DNA from: Synergistaceae bacterium
GTDB lineage: Bacteria > Synergistota > Synergistia > Synergistales > Aminithiophilaceae
Direction of reading: 5' to 3'
Assembly (NCBI GenBank): GCA_016756725.1
Contig: JAESII010000005.1
Location: 344,247-408,246 of the forward strand
Length of the DNA: 64,000 bases
Shown here: positions 1 through 9,614 of the stretch, piece by piece
Numbering within the stretch: the stretch's first letter is position 1
Layout of the letters: each line of letters opens with the position of its first letter
Notes under the pieces: model-generated
Databases searched by the model: none
Seen by the model: the letters and a program-made list of their open reading frames with translations, nothing else
What the model was told of the DNA's origin: nothing
Made by a program: the position numbers and the translations under genes

Positions 1-119
1 TCACCAAGACGCTTCTATCTTTTGATCAAACGATAGAACGTGCAGAAGCAAGTCTTGATAATTCTCAGTCGATGCTGAGAGCACTCAATTCAAACTGGGT
101 CGAGGTGCTCCATGTTTAA
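1..119 (+). CDS. 3' end of an upstream gene, possibly hsdS (partial)
   Basis: An open frame runs in from the left edge and stops with TAA at 117-119, overlapping the hsdR start by 8 bases. The visible 38 residues end in NSNWVEVLHV and look helical (FDQTIERAEASLDNSQSM), like the C-terminal coiled coil of a type I specificity subunit. The overlap with hsdR supports hsdS. The fragment is too short to prove the identity, and any hsdM would lie outside the window. Confidence 0.4.
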   Translation, partial: TKTLLSFDQTIERAEASLDNSQSMLRALNSNWVEVLHV

Positions 120-3066
120 CGAAGAAAATACTGTCGAACAGATGGTTCTCGACACGCTCTGCGGCGGCGTGACTTCGAACATGGTTGCCGAAGAGCTCGC
201 GAGCTACGGCGGCGAAATCAAAGGTTGGCGCTTCGTGGCCGCCGAGGAGCTGCCACGTCAGCACTCCGACGTGCTGGTGGAGTCGATGGTGCGCGACGCC
301 CTCATCCGACTGAATCCGGAAATCAAGGCCCAACCCGACCGCGCCGACGAGGTGCTCTACCGCCTGCGTACCATTCCGCTGTCGGTGCAGAGCGAAGGCC
401 TGGTTCGGGCCAACGAGCTGTTCGCCGAATGGCTGCGGGGCGAGAAATCCATGCCCTTCGGTGAGCGCGGCGAACACACGCCGGTTCGGCTGATCGACTT
501 CGAGAATCTCAGCAACAACGATTACGTGGTCACCAACCAGTGGGTTTACCCGGTCAAGGAAGGCGGCCGCCGCTTCGACATCATCATGCTGGTCAACGGT
601 ATCCCGTTGGTGGTCGGCGAGGCCAAAACGCCGGTGCGCCCGGCGGTGACCTGGGTGGATGGGGCCAGCGACATCCATAACGGCTACGAACAGAGCGTGC
701 CACAGATGTTCGTGCCCAACGTCCTCTCCTTTGCTACCGAGGGCAAGTGCTATCGCTACGGCTCGGTGCGCATGCCCATCGATATCTGGGGGCCGTGGCA
801 CGAGGGCGAAAACAAGGCCGAGGGGACGCTGGCGGACGTGCAGCGCTCCATCAGCTCCATGCTGCGCCCCCATGTGGTGCTGGACATCCTGCAGAATTTC
901 ACCCTGTTCGCCACCGACAAGAAGCACCGGCGCATCAAGATCATCTGCCGCTATCAGCAGTACGAAGGCGCGAACCTGATGGTGGCCCGCGTGGTCAAGG
1001 GCTATCCCAAGAAGGGCCTGATCTGGCATTTCCAGGGTTCGGGCAAATCGCTGCTGATGGTGTTCGCGGCGCAGAAGCTGCGGATGCACCGCAAGCTCGG
1101 CAACCCCACGGTGATGATCGTGGTGGACCGCATCGACCTGGACACCCAGATCACCGCCACCTTCAACGCCGCCGATATTCCGAACATGATCGGAGCCGCC
1201 ACCCGGCAGGAGCTGCAAGGCCTGCTGGCGGCCGATACCCGCAAGATCATCATCACCACCATTCATAAGTTCGGCGAGGCGGACGGCCGCCTGAACGAGC
1301 GCTCGAACATCATCGTGATGGTGGACGAGGCGCACCGCACCCAGGAAGGCGATCTGGGGCGCAAGATGCGCGACGCGCTGCCCAATGCCTTTCTCTTTGG
1401 CCTGACCGGCACGCCGATCAACAAGCGGGACCGCAACACCTTCTGGGCCTTCGGCGCGGACGAGGATGAGCAGGGCTATATGAGCCGTTACTCGTTCCAG
1501 GACTCGGTTCGGGACAAGGCCACGCTGCCGCTGCACTTCGAGGCGGTGGACGTGAAGCTGCACATCAACAAGGACGCCATCGACGAAGCCTACTCACAGA
1601 TGACCGATGAGCTGAGCGAGCTGGATCGTGACGACCTGGCCAAGCGGGCCGCCAAGATGGCGGTGCTGATCAAGGCCCCGGCCCGGGTGAACGCCATCTG
1701 CCAGCACATCGTCAAGCACTTCCAGGAGAAGGTGGAGCCGAACGGCTTCAAGGCCCAGGTCGTGACCTTCGACCGTGAATGCTGCGTGCTCTACAAGAAG
1801 GCCATGGACGAGTTGGTCGGCCCGGAGGCCAGCGCCATCGTCATGCACACCCAGGGCGGAAAGTCCGACGAGTACGCGGAATGGAAATTGGCCAAGGACG
1901 AGGAGGAAAAGCTCCTCGACCGTTTCCGCGATCCGAACGACCCGCTCAAGTTCCTGATCGTCACTTCCAAGCTGCTAACTGGCTTCGATGCGCCGATTCT
2001 GCAGGTGATGTACCTCGACAAGCCGATGAAGGACCACAACCTGCTGCAGGCCATCTGCCGCACCAACCGTGTCTACCCCGGCAAGACCCATGGCCTGATC
2101 GTGGATTACCTCGGCATCTTCGATGACGTGGCCACGGCCCTCGATTTCGATGAAAAGGCGGTGCAGAAGGTCATTACCAATCTGGATGACCTCAAGAAAG
2201 AGCTGCCCGGCGTGGTGGCGAGATGCCTGGCGTTCTTCCCCGGCGTGGACCGAACCGTGGGCGGCTACGAGGGGCTGATCGCGGCGCAGGACTGCCTGCC
2301 GGATAACGAGACCCGGGACAAGTTCGCGGCGGAATACTCGGTGCTCTCCCGACTGTGGGAGGCGCTGTCGCCCGATCCCTGTCTCGGCCCCTATGAAAAG
2401 GACTACAAGTGGCTGACCCAGGTGTATGAGTCGGTGAAGCCGCCCAGCGGCAACGGCAAGCTGCTCTGGCATGCCCTGGGGGCCAAGACCATTGAACTGG
2501 TGCATGAGAACGTGCATCTGGAGACGGTGCGCGACGATCTTGACACCCTGGTGATGGACGCCGAGGTACTCGAAGGGCTGCTCGATGCCAAGGACCCGGA
2601 CAAGAAATCCAAGGAAATCGAGATCAAGCTCATCGCCCGCCTGCGCAAGCACAAGGACAATCCGAAGTTCGTCGCCCTGGGCGAACGCCTCGAAAAGCTC
2701 AAGGAGCGGCACGAACAGGGCCTGCTCCACAGCCTCGATTTCCTCAAGGAGCTGCTGACCCTGGCCAAGGAGGTCGTCCAGGCCGAGAAGCAGGTGGACC
2801 CGGTCGATGAACAGGCCAAGGCCAAAGCGGCCCTGACCGAACTGTTCGCCGAGGTGAAGAACGGCAAGACGCCGATGGTGGTCGAGCGGATCGTGACCGA
2901 CATCGACGAGATCGTGCGGCTGGTCCGGTTCCCCGGCTGGCAAAACACCAAGGCCGGAGAACGCGAGGTCCAGAAGGCCCTGCGCAAAGTGATTTATGTG
3001 AAGTACCAGGTCAAGGACCAGGATCTGTTCGACAAGGCGTTCGGATATATCCGGCAGTACTACTGA
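112..3066 (+). CDS. hsdR: Type I restriction enzyme, R (restriction/translocase) subunit
   Basis: A 984-residue HsdR, about the usual length. In the HsdR2M2S complex this subunit translocates DNA with ATP and cuts at a distance from the recognition site. The N-terminal PD-(D/E)xK nuclease is visible as RFDIIML (Asp about 156) and VGEAK (about 170-173). The SF2 motor follows, with Walker A QGSGKS near 308-313, DEAH near 405-408, and a lobe-2 segment AICRTNRVYPGKTHG near 650. The C-terminal 250 residues are charged and helical, as expected for the part that docks on the methylase. The start overlaps the preceding frame, so it is probably co-transcribed with hsdS. All catalytic motifs look intact. 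The matching hsdM is not in the window. Confidence 0.95.
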   Translation: MFNEENTVEQMVLDTLCGGVTSNMVAEELASYGGEIKGWRFVAAEELPRQHSDVLVESMVRDALIRLNPEIKAQPDRADEVLYRLRTIPLSVQSEGLVRANELFAEWLRGEKSMPFGERGEHTPVRLIDFENLSNNDYVVTNQWVYPVKEGGRRFDIIMLVNGIPLVVGEAKTPVRPAVTWVDGASDIHNGYEQSVPQMFVPNVLSFATEGKCYRYGSVRMPIDIWGPWHEGENKAEGTLADVQRSISSMLRPHVVLDILQNFTLFATDKKHRRIKIICRYQQYEGANLMVARVVKGYPKKGLIWHFQGSGKSLLMVFAAQKLRMHRKLGNPTVMIVVDRIDLDTQITATFNAADIPNMIGAATRQELQGLLAADTRKIIITTIHKFGEADGRLNERSNIIVMVDEAHRTQEGDLGRKMRDALPNAFLFGLTGTPINKRDRNTFWAFGADEDEQGYMSRYSFQDSVRDKATLPLHFEAVDVKLHINKDAIDEAYSQMTDELSELDRDDLAKRAAKMAVLIKAPARVNAICQHIVKHFQEKVEPNGFKAQVVTFDRECCVLYKKAMDELVGPEASAIVMHTQGGKSDEYAEWKLAKDEEEKLLDRFRDPNDPLKFLIVTSKLLTGFDAPILQVMYLDKPMKDHNLLQAICRTNRVYPGKTHGLIVDYLGIFDDVATALDFDEKAVQKVITNLDDLKKELPGVVARCLAFFPGVDRTVGGYEGLIAAQDCLPDNETRDKFAAEYSVLSRLWEALSPDPCLGPYEKDYKWLTQVYESVKPPSGNGKLLWHALGAKTIELVHENVHLETVRDDLDTLVMDAEVLEGLLDAKDPDKKSKEIEIKLIARLRKHKDNPKFVALGERLEKLKERHEQGLLHSLDFLKELLTLAKEVVQAEKQVDPVDEQAKAKAALTELFAEVKNGKTPMVVERIVTDIDEIVRLVRFPGWQNTKAGEREVQKALRKVIYVKYQVKDQDLFDKAFGYIRQYY

Positions 3067-3088
3067 GAAGGTATGGTAATGGGGCTCT

Positions 3089-5251
3089 ATGGCTAAAACA
3101 GGTCAGGCAAAGCAGATCATTGAAAACCGCAGAGGCGACACCTTTGGCGGTTGGCCTGCCCGTACCCTGCTGGAGGCGGGCGACATTCCCATTGCCCAAA
3201 TCGCCGAGCTTGCCCTGCGTGAAGGACAGAGCTCGAATCCTTTGTATCGGGTCCACCGCTGGTTTGCTCGCCGGGTGGGCTCTCAGTTCCGTTCGATCCT
3301 CACCGCGTTGATCCTTCCTCCTGACAAGGCCGACACCTTTTGGGATACCTATCTCGGCAAAACCTCAGTGCATGGCGCTGTCGTTCTCGATCCCTTCATC
3401 GGCGGCGGGACAAGTTTGGTGGAGTCCATGCGCTGCAACGCCCGGGTGATTGGTTTTGATATCGACCCGGTCGCGACCTTTATTACCCGATTTGAGTTGG
3501 CCGCCTCCCGGATGGAGGATCACTACCCGGAAATCGATCAGATTTGCAATGAGGTCGCACAACTCATTACGCCGTTGCATCGGACCATGGTGGATGGCGT
3601 CGAACGGGATGTTCTTCATCATTTCTGGGTCCAGGTGAAGCAGTGCTCGAATTGCCAGAGCGATGTAGAGCTCCATCCCCATTTTCAACTGGCCTACTCC
3701 AAAGAGAAGGGACTGCAGTGGGTATTCTGCAAGGACTGTCATGCAGTCCACGAATTGCCGATTGAACGCAAGCTGCTGCACTGCTCTTGCGGCAAGCGCA
3801 CCACTATCAGCGCGGGCACGCACGGCAACGGGATCATGACCTGCCCGACCTGCAAGCACAGCCAGAAGATTGCTGCGGATGACCCTGACGGTGCCGAACG
3901 CCCCGCTTGGATGCTCTTTGCCCAGGAGTATCTGGTCGGAACCGGCAAGAACTGCACTAGACATTTCAAGCGCGTCGAAGAAGCGGACCAGGCGTTGTAC
4001 GACCGAACCACCCGTAAGCTGCGGATGATCGGGAATGGCTTGCTTGTGCCGACGAGAAGCATTCCCCGCGAGGGGCGTTCGGATGGACGACCTCTGATCC
4101 ACGGGATTCGGCATTACGCAGACTTTTTCAATGACCGGCAGAAGCTCCACCTGCACCTTCTCGGTTCGGCCATCGGCCGAGTGGAAAGCGATGAGGCGCG
4201 GCGCTGCCTTGAGCTGGCCTTCAGTGAGCATCTCACCACGAACTGCATGTACACGGCCTATGCGTTTGGCTATCGCCGAACGAGCCCAATGTTCTCCATT
4301 CATTCATACCGGCACATCACTCGTCCGGTCGAGCTGAACCCTTGGCAGGATGGCGTCGGACGGGGGACGTTCATCAACACGGTCCGGAAAATATCAAAGG
4401 CGATTGCCTTTGCCAAAGCGCCCGAGGAGCTGCATCCGGAAGGCACCAGAGTCGCTTATGAAGATGATTTCGAGCGCGAACAAGCCTGTCTTGGCTCAGT
4501 CGATGATGTATTAAGCGGCAGCGCCACGGCGGCGATTGAAACCCAGTCTTCCGAGGAACTCCATTTACTACCGGACGGCTCAGTCGATCTCGTGCTGACT
4601 GATCCGCCGTATTTCGACAATCTGAGCTACTCGGAACTCTCGGACTTCTATTTGGCCTGGCATCAGGCTTTGGGAATCGCACCGCCCCCGTATGACGATA
4701 ACGTCACTTCAGCTCCGATACTGCAGAACCTGGCCATCACGCGACGGTCCGACGAAGCCATCAAGGGATACCAGGAACGGCTTCAGCAGATTTTCATGGA
4801 ATGCAACCGCGTGCTCAAGCCGGACGGGATCTGCGTGTTCACCTACCACCATAAACTCGCATCGGCGTGGGATGCTCTCGGCACGGCTCTGCTTCATTCG
4901 GGACTCTCGGTAACCAAGGTTCTGCCCATGCGTGGCGAAGGCCAAGGAGGCCTTCACACTTACGATGGCACCATCAAGTGGGACGCGGTGCTGGTCTGTC
5001 GCAAGAAGAACGGTGTCATCAAGCGGGGCGTTCCGGTCATCAGCGAAACCGCCTTTAAAGACGCCACCTTGGAGGCGGACTCTCATTTTGAGGTCTTGTC
5101 CACCCATAAACGGATCGGCTTCAAAACACCTGATTTTACCAATTTGGCTCGGGCGTTGGTCATCAGCAGAAGTTTCTTAGGCGAGGCGGATGCCAGCACA
5201 CGACCGATGTCGGATGCATTGAAGAACATACCAACCCCGGGAGAGTTATGA
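3089..5251 (+). CDS. DUF1156-like adenine-specific DNA methylase with Zn-ribbons
   Basis: 720 residues. SAM-binding motif I is DPFIGGGTSLVESM near residue 100, and the catalytic motif DPPYFDNLSYSEL of an N6-adenine (or N4-cytosine) methylase lies near 504, so the order is gamma-like with a long insert. The insert (about 188-265) has paired cysteines (CSNC, CKDC, CSCG, CPTC) that probably form Zn-ribbons. The N-terminal part (ALREGQSSNPLYRVHRWFARR) resembles the DUF1156 region seen in such methylases. It starts 22 bases after hsdR, and its stop overlaps the next gene (ATGATGG), so it likely forms an operon with the nuclease and helicase that follow. It probably marks host DNA for that module. 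The target sequence cannot be read from the protein. Confidence 0.85.
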   Translation: MAKTGQAKQIIENRRGDTFGGWPARTLLEAGDIPIAQIAELALREGQSSNPLYRVHRWFARRVGSQFRSILTALILPPDKADTFWDTYLGKTSVHGAVVLDPFIGGGTSLVESMRCNARVIGFDIDPVATFITRFELAASRMEDHYPEIDQICNEVAQLITPLHRTMVDGVERDVLHHFWVQVKQCSNCQSDVELHPHFQLAYSKEKGLQWVFCKDCHAVHELPIERKLLHCSCGKRTTISAGTHGNGIMTCPTCKHSQKIAADDPDGAERPAWMLFAQEYLVGTGKNCTRHFKRVEEADQALYDRTTRKLRMIGNGLLVPTRSIPREGRSDGRPLIHGIRHYADFFNDRQKLHLHLLGSAIGRVESDEARRCLELAFSEHLTTNCMYTAYAFGYRRTSPMFSIHSYRHITRPVELNPWQDGVGRGTFINTVRKISKAIAFAKAPEELHPEGTRVAYEDDFEREQACLGSVDDVLSGSATAAIETQSSEELHLLPDGSVDLVLTDPPYFDNLSYSELSDFYLAWHQALGIAPPPYDDNVTSAPILQNLAITRRSDEAIKGYQERLQQIFMECNRVLKPDGICVFTYHHKLASAWDALGTALLHSGLSVTKVLPMRGEGQGGLHTYDGTIKWDAVLVCRKKNGVIKRGVPVISETAFKDATLEADSHFEVLSTHKRIGFKTPDFTNLARALVISRSFLGEADASTRPMSDALKNIPTPGEL

Positions 5252-7911
5252 TGGCGAAATTGGAGAAAAGTACCCTTGCTCTTACGTTTAAATTCGACTG
5301 CGACCGATTTCTCCGATTCCGTTTGGCTAGTGATGTCGAACGGGATGCTCTCGGAGTCTCGGACGAAACCTACAAACGCCCCGGTATTGATCTTATTCAG
5401 GCGGCCGGACGGCGTTGGGAGGCTGATAAATATCAGGACTTGATCGATACCTCAGAAGTGGGGAAGGTCGTGTTCCTTCTTGAAAATAAGGTCGATGATC
5501 TGTTGGGGCGCGAGCCCTTCAAGAAGATCCAGAACCTTTTTGACATTCTCCGGCAACAAGACCCACCCCAGACAATTATCGAGGCGGAATTCACGGTTCC
5601 CACAAACATTACTCCCGGTCTTCAAAAGGCATACGACGATTTCGGCCTCGAACAGGTAAGGGTTCGTCCTGACATCCTTTGGATTCGTCCAGGTGGCACT
5701 GGTGCGCCGCTGATCGGCAATGGGTCTGTGCCTGAATATGAAATCCATATCATCGATGTAAAGATGGCGGCGGAGCCATCTCTACGGCACTTCACAGAGG
5801 TGACCTACTACGCTCTGGCACTGGCCACAGCCATCGAGCAAGAGGGACTGAGTGGCAGATATGCCGTTTCAGCGGAAGGCGCCATCTGGCCCGGTAACCA
5901 CGATATAAATGCGTTCCGGAACCTGGTCCAGCTCTACCAGGCCAAGGGAGGCCAAGATCCCGTGTCCGGGGCTCTTTGCGAGACGCTGATCCGGGTTCCG
6001 TATGAAGTCTATGAAGTTCACGTGAAGCAGTTTTTTGAGGATCGTCTTCTTCGGGTTCTGCAGACCGCTATGGAGGACGCTAGTTGGCATGTCGGTCCTA
6101 AATGCCAGCTTTGTGACTACGTTCGCTACTGCCGAGAGAAGGCATCCGAATGTGACCATCTTTCCCGGCTGGCCTGGCTCAATCAGGGGCAGGCTGAACT
6201 GCTCCGTTCAAATGGCATCACCACTACGGCGGACCTGACTGAAGCCGTGACTACCGCCGATGATCGGTGGCTATCTGTTATCGACTCCAGCCACCAGTTG
6301 CGGGCGGATGGGCCAGCGCTGGCAACTCGCGCCCGTTCCCTGACTGAGGGGGCACCCTTGCCGGTCGACGGGCGACGCAGTGCGATGATCCCTGCCTGGA
6401 CTGACCAAAGCATCTTTATCACGATTCATTTCGACCCGGGTTCTGGTATCTCGTTTGCCTTGGGCGCGGCGCGGCTCTATTTCCCTCATGGCCGCAATCC
6501 GGGCGATCCTCCGGTGACGGACGAAAAGATTTTCATCGTCGACCGTGTCGATGCGATGAACCCGGAAACGGAGCGCGAGAGGCTGAAGGAATTTGCGACT
6601 GTGGTTTCTGAGTGGTTAGAGGAGGTGTCGACTGTCAACACCGGTCTACCCGCCCATGACCGGCTCTCTTCCCATATCTTCTTCTGGGACATGCTGGAGG
6701 TGCGTCAGCTCAAGCGCATGTTCGAACGTCATATGCAGAATTCTGACGTGATCGAACTGATCGAGGTGCTTACCCGATTCTTCCCGCCGGACAGCCTGTT
6801 GCCCGATCCGGATGCTTTCAAGTCCCAGCCTGGGACAATTGTCAAGGAAGTTCTTCGAATGCTTGTTGGGCTGCCGGTTGCCCACGATTACTCCCTATTT
6901 GATGCAGCAAACAGTTTCTTCCCAAATGTCCGGAAGGATGGCACCCCGTACAAGTTCGATTTGCCTTTTGGCTTCACTACCCCAATGAGCGATCAGATTC
7001 CTTTCGAGCGAGCCTATGAGCTTTGGCAGGACAAAATCTTCGTACGCCATTTCAACAAACTTCATCCTAAGGACCCGTCTAAGTGGAGGCGCTACACCCG
7101 GGACGAACTCTACGATGGAATTAAGCGGGCCACGAAGGTTCACCTGCAAGCTTTGCAGCACATCGTCCGGCGACTGCGTGAAAACTACAAAGACCGGTTG
7201 GTACTGAAAAAGAGCGGTTTCTCTGCCGCACGATCCTCCCAAGCAAGCGTTCCGGAGGCGGCAAGAAGCCTGATCGCTTTTGAGAAGCTCAATGTCGCGT
7301 GCCAGGAAATGGAGAACCGGAACACTCGCTCACTGCCTGTCGATGAACGGGAGGCGAGGTTTTTCTCGATACGCGGGTTGACCTTGAAGCCTCAAGCAGA
7401 GGCTGATCCGATCATCGATGAGATCAAGTTCGCGAATCCACAGTACCAACACGACACACTTTATGTTTTCGATTTTTCCCCGACCAGCAGGGACTCCCGA
7501 ATCAAGGAAGGTGATTTTCTAGTCGTAATCTCGAATGAAAACAAGGAAGACTTAGACGAGCCTTGGCGCAAATTTCTTGGCATCGATTTTTATTCTGCCA
7601 AATCCATTCTCGAAGAAAGAGGGATCTGCAGGAGCAAGCGCGATGACTGGAAAGTGAATAGTTCTATCGGGAAATTGCTGCAAGTCGAAATTATCGCTTT
7701 AGAAGCAATGCGAGAAACTCCTTATGTAGTAATAAAGCAAGGAAATGCGCAGCTATTTCAGTTTGCCTTGGACAATGGTTTTCTCGATCTCGACAAGAAA
7801 TTGGTTCTTGATCCTTTATTTGTTGATTTCACGAGTAAGAGGATAGATCAAGCTTTGAGGGCAGTCGGCGGCAAGGCAGCACCGATCAAACGTGCCAGGA
7901 AGCGGAGGTAA
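5248..7911 (+). CDS. RecB/Cas4-like PD-(D/E)xK nuclease with cysteine cluster
   Basis: 887 residues. The N-terminal 300 look like a RecB-family (TM0106/Cas4-like) nuclease: RPDILWIRP near 140, then IHIIDVKMA near 165-172, giving the Asp and the Asp-x-Lys of the active site. A cysteine group CQLCDYVRYC plus a later Cys (about 286-302) suits an Fe-S cluster, followed by a helix-hairpin-helix-like stretch (LLRSNGITTTADLTEA). The remaining 550 residues carry no motif I recognise. The gene overlaps the methylase by 4 bases and the helicase by 20. In many genomes a TM0106-type nuclease is fused to an SF1 helicase, and here the two parts are separate genes. The last 500 bases are richer in A+T than the rest. 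Confidence 0.75.
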   Translation: MMAKLEKSTLALTFKFDCDRFLRFRLASDVERDALGVSDETYKRPGIDLIQAAGRRWEADKYQDLIDTSEVGKVVFLLENKVDDLLGREPFKKIQNLFDILRQQDPPQTIIEAEFTVPTNITPGLQKAYDDFGLEQVRVRPDILWIRPGGTGAPLIGNGSVPEYEIHIIDVKMAAEPSLRHFTEVTYYALALATAIEQEGLSGRYAVSAEGAIWPGNHDINAFRNLVQLYQAKGGQDPVSGALCETLIRVPYEVYEVHVKQFFEDRLLRVLQTAMEDASWHVGPKCQLCDYVRYCREKASECDHLSRLAWLNQGQAELLRSNGITTTADLTEAVTTADDRWLSVIDSSHQLRADGPALATRARSLTEGAPLPVDGRRSAMIPAWTDQSIFITIHFDPGSGISFALGAARLYFPHGRNPGDPPVTDEKIFIVDRVDAMNPETERERLKEFATVVSEWLEEVSTVNTGLPAHDRLSSHIFFWDMLEVRQLKRMFERHMQNSDVIELIEVLTRFFPPDSLLPDPDAFKSQPGTIVKEVLRMLVGLPVAHDYSLFDAANSFFPNVRKDGTPYKFDLPFGFTTPMSDQIPFERAYELWQDKIFVRHFNKLHPKDPSKWRRYTRDELYDGIKRATKVHLQALQHIVRRLRENYKDRLVLKKSGFSAARSSQASVPEAARSLIAFEKLNVACQEMENRNTRSLPVDEREARFFSIRGLTLKPQAEADPIIDEIKFANPQYQHDTLYVFDFSPTSRDSRIKEGDFLVVISNENKEDLDEPWRKFLGIDFYSAKSILEERGICRSKRDDWKVNSSIGKLLQVEIIALEAMRETPYVVIKQGNAQLFQFALDNGFLDLDKKLVLDPLFVDFTSKRIDQALRAVGGKAAPIKRARKRR

Positions 7912-9520
7912 GGCAATGGCTAAGAGACCGACAAAAATGACTGAACCAGCCCATAGCCTGATGTATACCCCTGGCTCGCTGGCAGCAGGAAAAGCATTCG
8001 CTGACACCAACCAGTTGTACGCGAAGGTAGCACCATATCTGAAGGATGCCTTTAACGAAAAGCAGCAATCCCTTTTTCACAATGCATTCGGAAACAGGAT
8101 TTCTTTGCTTTGGGGGCCGCCGGGTACAGGAAAGACCACGGTCTTGGCCGGGACTATTCTTGGGTGGATTGAATATTACGCCGAGGCGGGAACTCCGCTG
8201 CGTATCGGTATCGGGTCCAGCAACTACAACGCTATCGATAACGTCCTCAACGAAGTCCTGGAACTGATCAACAGACGGACGGCCACGGTCGGAGCGTTAG
8301 CTTGCCCGGTTCGTGTCACAAGGGTGAGGAGCGACTCATCTGCGCCTCCTTTGAGTGATCAGGTCGAAGATATGCCGAGGACCTCCGCAACGGCTCAGGG
8401 ATTTGTGAATGCCCTGAAGGGCGACGACCCCGGGATCATCATCGTGGGTGGAACGTGGCAACAACTTGGGCGTCTGGCCGAGAAGGACCACCAGGATAGC
8501 GAGCCGACAGCCGAATGGTTTGATCTGCTGGTGATCGACGAGGCATCACAGGTTCAGGTTGCTGCGGCTGCGGCCTACTTTCTGCTTTTGAAGTCTGATG
8601 GGCATGTTGTTCTTGCGGGTGACGACCGGCAGCTCGGGCCGATCTACGGCTTCCAGATGAAGGATAGCGTTCAAGGTCTGTTTGACTGCATTTTCTCTTA
8701 CATGAAGGAGACCCACGGCATCACCCCGGTGCAGCTTAAACACAACTACCGGACCAACGTGGAAATTTCCGCATGGCCCTGCAAGCGTTTTTATAAGAAC
8801 GAATACGAGGCGTTCTTCCCCGAGAGGAAGCTGGATCTCGCCATCAATATTGATGGAAGACCCGCCGACTGGCCTGAGCAGTTGCCATGGTCCGACGAGT
8901 TTCTCCGCATTCTTGACCCAGCCTGCCCTGTGGTGGTGATCAGCTACTCCGCCAACACCTATACGTTATCAAACCCTTTTGAGGCGCAGATCGTTTCCGC
9001 TTTGACCCTTTTGTACAAGAAGCTGGTCGACGCTCAACAGGCCGGAGTAAGCGCCCAGGAATTTTGGACGCAGAAAATCGGCATCGTGACTCCCCACCGA
9101 GCCCAGATGGCATCCATCAGAAATCTGCTCGTGGACGCGGCCGGTATGACGATGGACCCGCCTCCATTTGTAGACACCGTAGACCGGTTCCAGGGTCAGG
9201 AGCGCGACCTGATTCTTTCCAGTTATGTGGTGGCCGACCGGGATTTTGTTGCGTCTGAAGATGCTTTCATCCTAAGCCCGAGACGATTCAATGTGACGCT
9301 GACCCGGGCGAGAAGCAAGTTTGTGATGCTTATCAGCGACGCGCTTCTCCAGTATCTGCCATCCGATCCGGACGTGGCCCGTGACGCTGCTCACCTGCAG
9401 CTCTTTGCCGAGCAGTATTGCAGTTCGGTATGCGACACCATCGACTTGCCGTTCTTTGAACGCGGTGCGCTGTCGACCATGAGATGCAAATTGAGGGGGC
9501 GATACGAGAATGGGGATTAA
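7892..9520 (+). CDS. SF1 DNA/RNA helicase (Dna2/Upf1-like)
   Basis: 542 residues with the motifs of a superfamily 1 helicase: Walker A LLWGPPGTGKTTVLAG (about 71-86), motif II LLVIDEASQVQ (about 211-221), VVLAGDDRQLGPI (motif III), KHNYRTNVEI (motif IV), VDTVDRFQGQERDLIL (motif V) and NVTLTRARSKFVML (motif VI). It is a minimal helicase with no nuclease domain of its own. It overlaps the preceding nuclease gene by 20 bases, so the two are probably translated together and act as a nuclease-helicase complex. With the methylase they form a modification/degradation trio. Frameshift splitting of an ancestral fusion is unlikely, because each part begins and ends cleanly. Confidence 0.85.
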   Translation: MPGSGGKAMAKRPTKMTEPAHSLMYTPGSLAAGKAFADTNQLYAKVAPYLKDAFNEKQQSLFHNAFGNRISLLWGPPGTGKTTVLAGTILGWIEYYAEAGTPLRIGIGSSNYNAIDNVLNEVLELINRRTATVGALACPVRVTRVRSDSSAPPLSDQVEDMPRTSATAQGFVNALKGDDPGIIIVGGTWQQLGRLAEKDHQDSEPTAEWFDLLVIDEASQVQVAAAAAYFLLLKSDGHVVLAGDDRQLGPIYGFQMKDSVQGLFDCIFSYMKETHGITPVQLKHNYRTNVEISAWPCKRFYKNEYEAFFPERKLDLAINIDGRPADWPEQLPWSDEFLRILDPACPVVVISYSANTYTLSNPFEAQIVSALTLLYKKLVDAQQAGVSAQEFWTQKIGIVTPHRAQMASIRNLLVDAAGMTMDPPPFVDTVDRFQGQERDLILSSYVVADRDFVASEDAFILSPRRFNVTLTRARSKFVMLISDALLQYLPSDPDVARDAAHLQLFAEQYCSSVCDTIDLPFFERGALSTMRCKLRGRYENGD

Positions 9521-9599
9521 AGGAAAATCAATCAGTCCAGCGCCAGAATATGGAGTGAGGAGATGGGCCACTACGGATACCACCACAAGCATGGGGGAA

Positions 9600-9614
9600 G
9601 CTGATGCCCGAGTC
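9600..9614 (+). repeat. 15-base direct repeat, copy 1
   Basis: GCTGATGCCCGAGTC sits on the start of the phosphoribosyltransferase gene. An identical copy lies at 15603-15617, over the stop of the DUF2188 gene. Together the copies frame the 6-kb block B. A 15-mer match in 64 kb is expected about twice by chance, so the meaning is uncertain. Confidence 0.4.

Noticed and set aside
9563-9604. A 13-codon frame ending in TGATG before the PRTase gene
   Set aside because: Too short, His/Gly-rich, no homology recognised; may only be a leader.
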